Both the position numbers and the translations under genes were made by a program. Positions 55,431 through 64,000 of a stretch of 64,000 bases of DNA are shown here, piece after piece. The DNA is from Nereocystis luetkeana (Eukaryota; Sar; Phaeophyceae; Laminariales; Laminariaceae), in the NCBI GenBank assembly GCA_031213475.1, contig JARUPZ010000019.1, positions 1,476,940-1,540,939 of the forward strand. Direction: 5' to 3'. Below the pieces are notes generated by a model. The model did no database searches. It saw only the letters and a list, made by a program, of their open reading frames with translations, and was not told the DNA's origin. Position 1 is the stretch's first letter. Each line of letters starts with the position of its first letter.

Positions 55431-58400
55431 ATGAACACGCAGGCAGTGATAAATACCACGAACTTGTCGCCAACAACGTCCGGTTCCCCGTATTCACGTG
55501 CTAGCAGTCTGGGCGGTGAGTACTTACCCGCCACGGCTAGATTGAAATCGTCGGATAAGCTGAAGATGAGGCGAACACTCATGGATAGCTACAACGAGAC
55601 CGTCAGGAGCGCCCCCAAGGTGAAAAAAAAAATGTTTTTTCGAACGGCAGGTAACTACTGTGGGTGTCCACATGTAGGGGGTCAGGGCTGAGCCAGTCGA
55701 TGAACTTACTATATGTACGAAGTGGTCATCTGCACCCCATGTATGGGTGCGAAGTATGGGTGTGTTAGCTCTTGCCAATGTTGTGTGCCGCCGGTCTTGA
55801 TAAACTCAGCGGCACCTACGGTGAAACCGATATATTGGCGAATGGGGGTACCTACACGATGGAGGCACGAGCTGCAGCGTTGAATCTTGTAAGGTGAACA
55901 CATTTGTGGTCATTGAGAAGTAGAGCGGTGGCTACTGATGTAGGCGTGTTTTCGAAGGCTCACACACAAGAGTTGTGCGTCGGATGGGTGAGCACCAGAG
56001 TTGCGGCAGGGCTGCATCTGTGCATCGTCGCAAATATTGGCTTTAAACTTTAAACAAGCTCCTTGCTGAGCGTCATACACGCCGCTGACAGTTTTGCTGC
56101 CACCACGCGGCGCGAGGGCTGGCCGCATGGCACGCGTTGCAAGAGGATACCTGGTACATCTGAGGATGAACACGATACTTAGCAAACGGTGCAATCCTTG
56201 TAAGCCCCAAGGGCGGTCGTACTTGGTACCTGGTAGCACTTTGGATAACAAGGGCATGGTCTTCAGGTCAGCCTGCTATCGACCTGGCCACGTTTATATC
56301 CGCTCGTTTTTCCCCCAAGCTTGCGCGAGCTCGTTTGTCGATTTTTGACGTGTTACTGCCGGCGCCACGAGCGTTGTGCCTAAGCTTTGGCGTCGTCGCC
56401 TGGTTCGGATTTCCGTCACGACACAGATTGGGTTCGGCACAGCAGGGCGCCCGCCCCTACAGGAAGGAGGGGCGGAGGCTCCGGGACCAGGAGCGTACCA
56501 ACTTAAATCAACCATGTGAGCGCAAGGCACCACAATAACACCCATCACAGCTGTATATCACTAAACTCGATCCGGTGATGCGTGCACACCAACGCCGAAC
56601 GGATGCAATGCCCTTACTTCATGGTCAACTCACCTGTAGGGCGGGGACAGCTCCGGACTGTTGAGTGTACGAGGTGTACGAGATCGGAGTGGGAGCTCAG
56701 AGTATATCTCCGCCGAGGGATATATGATACTCCATCTCGACATGAAACCTTCCTGTCCTGCCACAAGGGGTGCCTATATCTGAACCCATCCCTGCCCAGA
56801 CCGTCACACTAGAGTCAGCACGAGACGCAGACGATCATGCCAGAAATGTAGCACCCCGTCGATTGCCAAGTCCATGCTCTCACCGAGAATGCCCCTGTAC
56901 GGTTACGTTGTTATCGCTTTTGGACGATATGCTCTCTTTCTCGCCCTCCCCCCCCCTCCAAGGTTCGTGAATCCGAACAGCATGATTCGGTCTCCTCCAA
57001 GCTTCACCATGCGAGGGCGAGAAAAGTTTGGATCTCCCGACCTGAAAGTGAGCTGTTGCTTCTTCGCGACTTTCTTTTATGTCCATCGTCCACCCACCTT
57101 GGCCCACGTGAATCTCAACTAGGACATTGTTCATCGTCTGGTCGAAACAAGAAAGGCGCTCGACACGAAAAGGCATGTTCATCCAACCATAGCGTTGTAG
57201 AAGAGAGGGTCTAATGGGATGAGATATTATACCGCTCAGGTGGCATGGGAAGAGGGGTATCATGGAGCCCACCGGAGAGCAGCAAAGGCTGTGAGAGAAC
57301 GGGAACCAGGCATGCGTGTGACTCTTTGTTAACGAAAATGCCGATTTTTGGGGCTATCACAAATTCCGGGCGGTTGACACAAAATTCCGCGCGGTTGACC
57401 GTGCTACTCTTGTCCGTGTACACGTGCTTGAGGAGGCGTGATTTTTGGGGGTCGACAAAGAGAGACAGCGGAATGCTCCGAAGGGATGGTCGAAGTATGT
57501 GCCCCCGTCGCTGCTTGTGTGCGCCTGTACACACGTAAAAGGCAAACACCGCCCCGCTTGTGCGCCCGCGTTCAGGCTATCGATCGCACGTGCCAAATGG
57601 AGCCCGGCCCAGGGCACTACAAGATGGCTATTGTCAACCCTCAAGAGGATAATGCACCAAAGGTGCGCTGACTATGTCGTCAAGGAGGGAAAGAGGTGTC
57701 CTCGGAAAAAAATCGGTGGTGACGGTACACAAGGGTGTAGGGGTCGCGTGCGCCGCCCCAGATAGACCCCCGTGCTGTCGACGACATGGGGAGATTGTCC
57801 TTGCAGAGTGCAGCGAAACTGTGGCGGAAATGATCTCAACCGAGCTCTCGACAGCCCGTGGTAGACGGATGTGCGCACTGAGAGGGAGATGTACTCTCAG
57901 CATTGCTTGTTGGCGTAGTGTAATTTCCAAGCCAGCTGTTGTCGACTACTCGGCCGAGCTTCGGACCAAGTGGTCCTCCAGAGGTTCTGTGGGACTGTTC
58001 TTTATATTGCGTGTACTTCCTGGACGAGTCCAGTGGGTTTTCCTGCGACAGCGCGCTTTTCGCGGTATGTTCCAACCTGAGTGTGTTTCGCTCAAACCCT
58101 CCCCTCACGCAGTACACATTTCCCAAGGATGCTGGCGCCGCGGCGAGGGAAAACATTTACCGCGCACCAGGACCCGGCCAGTATAATCTACCCACCGGCG
58201 TGGGAAAGCAGGTGTGTTGCAAGTACTCGTACGTAGACATTCAAAGATGTACTGTGTCTCCCCCAGGCACTGACAGGAAGACAAAAAACAGGGAGGGGGC
58301 ACGTTCTCCTAGCGCTGCCCGAGCTTGTATCCCGAGATTCTCTCGCTGCGGGCGAATATATTTTTCTTTCAATTATCTGTTAGATCCTGTACGTAGCTTT

Positions 58401-61252
58401 GCTGAGTGAGTTACACACGTCTGAGATTTTTCGAACGAAAACATCTGCTCGAAAAAGTGTCGAAAACTTGTCGTCATTGCCCGCGCTTGCTAGAGATCGA
58501 GGTACTACAGTCGTCTTAGACGTGTAGACGTGTTAAAGGCGGGCTTCACTTTGGCGGAGCTATGCGTCCGCGAACCACGTAACTCCGAGGAGTGCCCACA
58601 AGTACCTTAAGATGCGACGCACGATTCCTCTCAATAGCGTGCGGTCTCTCGACGAAAGAACACACCGCAACAACGAAGTCACCGATGCGGGGTCAAACCT
58701 CAAAAAAATCCGACGACGGCGTTTCTCGGAAGCACACAACGTACAGTACGTTTTGAGGGCGAGGTTGTCGCCGGAGGACAAAACAAAATCTCTAGGAACC
58801 ATTTACCTACCTCCGCCCGGCCCCACGCCGCTCGTTCCACGCTCCTCGTGGTCCTCTTCTTGCCCCCCCCCCCCCCACCTATTCCCCCCCCCTATTTTTT
58901 ATAGGTTGGGTTGGCGTCGGGTGGCAACGACACTGTAAAACATGCCGCTCACTACGTGAGCTAGACAACCAGGGTACCGTTTTGTTTTTGTTGGCGGTCA
59001 CCCACAGCTGGTTGTCGAGTTAGATCACTTGTGCGAGGTAAATAACCTTTACTCTGCACAAGTGGGAAATATCGTATCACGTAGTGTTCAAGGTAAGGCA
59101 CCCAAGAGGCAGTTTCATAGTACTCCCATTGCTGTCTCTGAAAATACCTACACCGGAAATTAAATCAACTCATTGAAGCTGTCGTCCATATGCAAGTCCG
59201 TCTCACAAGCGGTTCTTAGTAGGATGCAGCTGACCCTTCATGCGACTCGCCAGACACCTCACGGCGCTTCGCGCTTGGTGCCAGCAATGTCTGCCTGGTC
59301 GGTGAAAACCCGACATGCTCCGTCCCGGCATTGTAGGGATGCGAGGGTCCACGGTCATACGACTACGGCCATGCATGAGATCGAGTACATCTCTCCTATC
59401 GAGTACACCCTCCCCCCCCCCCCCCCCGATCACACAACAACAATGCATGGTTTCTTTCGTTTCCGCCTCCCGGGCCAAAGGTTTTGTCGACGAAGCGGAG
59501 TCACAATGGGGTAGGCTTCGGCACCGGGAACCGTCCGGATTTGCTGGTCCAAAGCACTGCCGACGTTGGTCCTGGCGAGTACTCCGTCCCGGGTGCGACA
59601 GGAGAGCTGCAGGTAAAAAGGAGCAGGTGTACCCTCCCCCCGTCCCTCTTTGGTGGGGGTTATCCTTGCATCGCGAGGCGACAGACGGGGTTTTCTGCTT
59701 CGTGGTAACAACGAGCGCACGGTATCGCTTTGACGTTTCATATTGTGGATTTGGGTTCGTCACGCTTGTATCTTTTAGTTTTACTTGCTCTTTTTTTCGG
59801 GATCTCGGAGATGGTGACAGTCGTCGAAGAACAGCTGGGTCAATCGTCCGGTCTACGGATGCAACTCACGCTGCTTTCCTCGGTGTTCATGACCTGACAC
59901 GTGTTTCGGGGTGGGTTGCGATTTGTTTCGTCCTGTTGTCGGTGCTTAAAGCTCGCATCCTGCTTGAAATTGGATATGTATGTACGAAGTATCCCCACAA
60001 TGATGACACTTTTCCTCCCTTGCGCACGTGTGTGTACTACCTTTTGGCGGTAAAACATCGTCAAGATCGACTCAAGAAAAACCAACAAAAGCGGTGCAAA
60101 GTTTTCGAAGGCCCCCAGGATGGGAAGGCCCGGCAGCAGAGACGACGTGGTGAGTCCTCACCTCCGTTCGGAGTGCATCCCCTCTGGGACGGGGGGAGAA
60201 GCTTCTTGAAATCAGTGCGGGATGCACTACTTACGACGGTGTCGGTGAACTGGAGCGCTTTTTTTTTCATGAACAACACCGTTGCAGAAAATTGCGTGTT
60301 CTCTATGAACAGCTTTCTTCTGGGCAAACACAAGCTGCAGGTCGTCTCGCCTTCTCGTCTTGCGTTCACAATGCTATACCATTCTTGACGAGAACCGTAG
60401 GGTAGCGGGGGGGGTCAGGTTTAGGTCCTGTTGTTTTAGTCGCTCAGAGACACTCGGCTGAGTGACTATTAGTACCCTAATTCGTTTGCGTTCTTGAACT
60501 TTCATGCTTTTTGGTTCAACGAGGTGCACCGCCAAGCGATCGTTTGTTACGCTGCGCCGGCAATTTGTTTTCAGGTAAAACTCTTGAGCGAGGTACAGAG
60601 CTCCTCGCCCTCGCCTGAATGACCTAAATACGGATACAAAGATGAGGGCATCACACCCCCCCCCCCCGGGAGATAGATGGTGGCCACAGGCGGTCAAACA
60701 GGAAGGGGATAAGACTAGCGAAAATTATGTAATATATGGAAAAAACTTAACGAGAGCCCAATTGTTGGTGGTTTCTCTATTAGGAGTAGGAACGGTGCTC
60801 CGTCTCGAATGGGGTGCGTGGTCAATGGTCAAATGACTAAGGCAAGCAACAAATGAGTACGCCCCCCCCCCCCCCCTTGCCCTACCGTAGCAACAGCCTG
60901 AGGGTAGAAATAGTAAGATAAAACTGTGCTTACATTTTCGTCCAGAGTGGCAAGATATTGACTGTGTGTCGACATGTTCGCCCGTGTGCATCCGCGCACA
61001 GCTGCATCGTTTCGACTGGCCGCACGTCATCAGCACTCGGCCACACGAGTTACTACAGTACAAATAACCTCCACTCTTCCCTCCAACGCCTATTTTTTAT
61101 TGTGGAAAACCAAAACACAACAGGCACCTGGGCCGGGGAACTATCGCTTGCCACCGGGTATCTGCGGGCGGGGCGCCGCGTCACCGTACCCATCAGCGCC
61201 GGCCGCGACCATGAGCGGGCGCGAGAAATTCGGCTCACCGTTTGGTTGGTAG
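55431..61252 (+). CDS. Sperm-tail PG-rich repeat (STPG/SHIPPO-type) flagellar protein
   Basis: Exons 55431-55619, 56427-56515, 56963-57047, 57576-57662, 58113-58211, 59481-59612 and 61124-61252 are phase-consistent and give 269 residues. Five PG-rich repeats are visible: APGPGAYQL, EPGPGHYKM, APGPGQYNL, VGPGEYSV and APGPGNYRL. The companion motif of the family also appears: PPSFTMRGREKFGSP in exon 3 and ATMSGREKFGSPFGW at the C-terminus. STPG/ODF3-like proteins associate with axonemal doublet microtubules, several as microtubule inner proteins, so a flagellar role is inferred. Exon 1 (MNTQAVINTTNLSPTTSGSP) contains a second strong donor-like GGTGAGTA at about 55515, so a shorter first exon is possible. 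An extra exon in the last, 1.5-kb intron cannot be excluded. Confidence 0.82.
59208..59427 (+). repeat. Repeat family R1, near full length
   Basis: GCGGTTCTTAGTAGGATGCA, GGCGCTTCGCGCTTGGTGCC, GTCTGCCTGGTCGGTGAAAA, CTACGGCCATGCATGAGATC, CTCCTATCGAGTACACC, then a C run. In the STPG intron before exon 6, sense strand, ending about 55 bp before the acceptor. Confidence 0.8.
60657..60877 (+). repeat. Repeat family R2, near full length
   Basis: A C run, GGGAGATAGATGGTGGCCAC, AGGAAGGGGATAAGACTAGC, GGTGCTCCGTCTCGAATGGG, TCAAATGACTAAGGCAAGCA and ACAAATGAGTACG, then a C run of about 15. In the last STPG intron, sense strand. Confidence 0.75.
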
Positions 61253-62280
61253 CTTTGTCGCATGTGTCTTTGCTCCGGAAATATTTCCGCAAGGTTGTGC
61301 TTACAAGGCGGTATGATAGAAGCCGGTAGGGCCCAAACTAAAACTGTTGGACTGTTCGGGGATTTGAATTATTACTCGGTTGGGGAAAACCACCCCTGGT
61401 ATATGAATTATGAGTTTGTGAGGCAGCAAAATAAGGGGGGTGCTCGTAATAGCTGCTTGCCGTGGACGCATCCCCAGGAAGAAACAGGCAGCCTGTTGCA
61501 ATTAAAACGTTGGGTTGTCGGGAGGGGGTTCATCCCTGGGATTATAGCGCACCGAGAGTCTTCGTTTGCGCCAACACCAAAAGTTCGTGCGAGCGATCTC
61601 CCTCAAATCTATGTGCAGCATGCTTTCATTTCGTCGGGTGTTGGGCACGAGCATTTTTGTGTCATCTAAAGGTGTCTTTCCCCGCAATGATGAGAAGTGC
61701 GTATGCTAATCAAATCAGTGTTCGTAGCTTGCATGCCCGGGGAAGGGTCCGAAGAGGCTCTGCGGACTTACCCCACGGTAGGAGAACCCACGGTAGGAGT
61801 ACCGCTTTTGCCTTCTGAGGCAACATTTTCTGACCAGTTGAGCTACTCAAGTGAGCAACTACAAACAGTACCGCTTAGGATGATACCTTTACTCGTATAT
61901 TCGTTTCAGGACTGGTTCATAGAAATTATTGATCATGTCAGGAGCTCAGAAAACAAGACGTCGGCCCTGTTTTGGCATTGCTCGTGAGACACATCTCGAG
62001 ATGCGCTTTAAAATCGAGGTTATGTGTACGTAAGCGATGTGGAATTTTGTCTGGGACCACAAGATAAATAAAGCACGTCGAGCGGTCACGGCACATATAC
62101 AACCACTTACTTAGCTGATTGATCATCCAACACAATTCACAAGTAATAATGGCGTTTATGTCCATTGTCATTGCCGGCAACACTTTCAGCCGCGCTTGGC
62201 GATGCAATTGACTGAGGCCTGGGTACCTCGGCTAAATAGTGCAGGAGGAGGCTGACAAAGTTGGCAGCATCTTAACGCCT
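61253..62280. other. Convergent intergenic region
   Basis: Between the STPG stop and the minus-strand exon ending at 62281. A plus frame at 61262-61669 is open but has no family resemblance. A conserved-looking CCCACGGTAGGAG duplication occurs at about 61770-61800. 3' UTRs of both genes are expected here. Confidence 0.4.
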
Positions 62281-62296
62281 TTAGAACCGCATCTGT
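62276..62296. repeat. Possible M2 MITE end (relic)
   Basis: TTAACGCCTTTAGAACCGCA resembles the M2 terminus TTAACCCTTTTAGAACCG. The other end was not found. It overlaps the stop codon of the minus-strand exon at 62281-62436. Confidence 0.35.
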
Positions 62297-62436
62297 ATGT
62301 TTTTGGGGGCACACCATTTGATATTATGGTAGGGTACGTTTGCATCAGGGACAGATTTAAGAGCAAAAGACGCAATTTCTTTGCACTCTCGTAACACCTT
62401 CGACTTCGACTGCATTTTTTCCGGAAACTGCTTCAC
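62281..62436 (-). CDS. Terminal exon of an unrecognised minus-strand gene
   Basis: Acceptor-like TTTTTCAAG, then 51 codons and TAA. The product reads VKQFPEKMQSKSKVLRECKE, then IASFALKSVPDANV and IKWCAPKNIQMRF. The composition is protein-like and basic. The final codons lie in a sequence resembling an M2 transposon end. It may belong to the same gene as the exon at 63009-63710 or be transposon-derived. Confidence 0.4.
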   Translation of the reverse strand: MKQFPEKMQSKSKVLRECKEIASFALKSVPDANVPYHNIKWCAPKNIQMRF

Positions 62437-63008
62437 CTTGAAAAACGAAACATCGCGACGTCCGGGCGTGCCTGGAAATGAGTGGAGACGAAACAAGCAA
62501 AAAACGTGCTTTAGTGCATAGGATGCGCCGATGCAAATTTTCGTTTCTCTCGTTTGGGGCTTGCGGGGGGCAATCTCGACCGTCGGAATGCAACGCGCAC
62601 GCCCCCCAGGCTGACTTGATTGTGCTGGATATTTCGTGCTGCTGGTTCCTCTTCATGCGGGTGTGCCGAGGACCAGCTGCTTCGATGGAATTTCTAAATC
62701 TTGCCGGGGAGGTCATTGTTATCGCACTCACTCGTTCTCGTCGCAAATAGGCATCGCTGTCGCACACAATCCCTGGCGTTGGAGAAATAACAAGGACATT
62801 AACAGCACACGAAGTCGCACGCACCACATGACATTAAGTCATAAACCGTTTTGATTTCGATCGGCCTCGGTACGGCGTCTCGGCATACCTGGTATACACC
62901 AACAACCCAAAAACCAAGGAGGCATCGACCACTGCCGTCGCAATACTTGGCGACTACACTAGAGCGGGCACAAATCCATAACCGCAACACTCACCCGCGC
63001 ACATCAAA

Positions 63009-63710
63009 TCAAATTAGAACAATACCAGGAGGGTTATCGTGACCTACTCTGCCGCTACTACTTCTCCCCGTCGCACCCTTAACCCCGCCTCCGCTATTTC
63101 TACGACGCCTGTTGGCGTGATTAGGAGTAAGGCCTTCCCATCGACGGGCGCGATTAGCGGCGGCCACCTCTCCTACCGGGGACAGCAGAGATCCACTGCT
63201 ACCGCCGCAACTATGTGATGGAATGGCTGCCCTTTCGTTGTCCATGGCTCCCGAGGGGGGTGGCCACGAGCGCTTCGATAGGTTATTCGCCCAGTCGTCT
63301 TGCGAAGCACGCTTATTGCTGCTGGTGCCGCCGCCGCCACCGTGGCCGATTTTAGTCCCGTCGCGTTGTCGGCCTCGCGCTGCTGTCCTGGCCAGCGCCA
63401 CCGCTCCTCTCGCGCTAGAAAAGCTGTGCGGTCGCTGGAGGTGGTCTCTGGAGTCTCGATGTCGGTGAGGATGGTGCAGCAGCGTCTCGAGATACCTCAT
63501 GCGATTGGTCAATTCCACAACCTGGTCCTTCAAGAGGCTGCCGTTTCCGCTCGAGGGGCTGCCGCCGTCTTCCGAAGCAGAGAGCATGTCCACTACATCG
63601 GGAGCATGCGTTCCGCTGGAGTGGTGGAGAACAGAAGGCGGGTCGCACGTGGGACACCGGCAGTGGTCGTCGGCCAATATGAGGACAATAGTTTTGCAAA
63701 TCCATGCTGC
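63009..63710 (-). CDS. Long exon of an unrecognised minus-strand gene
   Basis: A 234-codon open segment following a possible acceptor (AATAAG), possibly ending at TAG 63009 or at an earlier donor. It starts AAWICKTIVLILADDHCRCP then TCDPP, a CxCxxC cluster that might bind zinc. Then come a Ser-rich acidic part (DMLSASEDGGSPSSG), a predicted coiled coil (LLKDQVVELTNRMRYLETLL), His-rich HHPHRHRDSRDH and a Gly/Ser/Arg-rich tail. No family was recognised. The gene's 5' part is likely at or beyond the right edge. Confidence 0.45.
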   Translation of the reverse strand, partial: AAWICKTIVLILADDHCRCPTCDPPSVLHHSSGTHAPDVVDMLSASEDGGSPSSGNGSLLKDQVVELTNRMRYLETLLHHPHRHRDSRDHLQRPHSFSSARGAVALARTAARGRQRDGTKIGHGGGGGTSSNKRASQDDWANNLSKRSWPPPSGAMDNERAAIPSHSCGGSSGSLLSPVGEVAAANRARRWEGLTPNHANRRRRNSGGGVKGATGRSSSGRVGHDNPPGIVLI

Positions 63711-64000
63711 CTTATTCGACCAGCCAGCATGGTGTTATTTTTCGGGAGGAAGAAGAAGACGCTTCGTAAATAGAAACAAGTTGAAAATACTGAGCGGAAG
63801 GCGAGGCAATACGATATTCGGAGCTGTTGCGTGCCCCAGAGCGGCGTTCGCACGAAGGGTGCGCTTTCATTGCCCCTCCCCGTTCGTCACACCAGCGTAC
63901 CGATAGTCCTAGAGTTCCTCTGTCAGGGCACTTCAAAATGGTGGATGGAGCGAAGAGAGCACCAAGACGTTAATCTTGGAGCCATACCATGCATTTTGCT

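Noticed and set aside
59315..60388. 357-codon plus-strand frame in the STPG region
   Set aside because: It begins in an R1 repeat, reads STPG exon 6 in the wrong frame and runs through intron. No family resemblance.
1..64000. CRISPR arrays, bacterial operons, rRNA or intact tRNA genes
   Set aside because: Direct repeats present are minisatellites or transposon-like with no CRISPR spacing. tRNA-like segments have broken acceptor stems, and gene structure is clearly spliceosomal.

Overview
This is a nuclear window from an intron-rich eukaryote, most likely a brown alga (Phaeophyceae, Ectocarpus-like). That assignment is inference from four features: balanced base composition, 8-12 exon genes with introns mostly 0.3-1.5 kb long, dense short interspersed repeats, and two genes of flagellar type. 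There are no operons, ribosome binding sites, rRNA genes, functional tRNA genes or CRISPR arrays. All gene models were built by hand from splice signals, reading-frame phase and protein-family resemblance.

Layout. 1-4.4 kb is transposon-dominated: two LINE 3' ends facing each other, a retroposon nested in a TA-flanked MITE, and a TIR element carrying telomere-like CCCTAA repeats. 5.2-19.2 kb (+) is a complete 12-exon mitochondrial-type serine hydroxymethyltransferase gene with a 5.9-kb second intron. 19.2-22.4 kb is a convergent intergenic stretch with SINE-like repeats. 22.4-37.3 kb (-) holds coiled-coil exons and a 15-exon LRR/coiled-coil gene resembling the N-terminal half of LRRC9. 37.3-43.3 kb is repeat-rich and includes an array of about 220-bp units repeated both directly and inverted. 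43.3-47.3 kb (+) is a five-exon gene for a 700-residue disordered protein with one canonical RanBP2-type zinc finger. 47.5-49.2 kb has weaker gene candidates. 49.87-52.84 kb is a roughly 3-kb element with perfect 14-bp terminal inverted repeats and no recognisable coding sequence. 53.4 kb has a splice-bounded exon of an unrecognised minus-strand gene. 55.4-61.3 kb (+) is a seven-exon sperm-tail PG-rich repeat (STPG/SHIPPO) gene. 62.3-63.7 kb has minus-strand exons of at least one gene running off the right edge.

Function. SHMT serves one-carbon and photorespiratory metabolism in the mitochondrion. The LRRC9-like and STPG genes are the kind kept by organisms with motile flagella, which fits flagellated zoospores or gametes. 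The most distinctive non-coding signal is a repeat family (R1) ending in GAGTAC followed by a run of C. Every copy found lies in an intron in the sense orientation. Alongside it there is a general excess of poly-C runs on the transcribed-sense strand of the three longest multi-intron genes.
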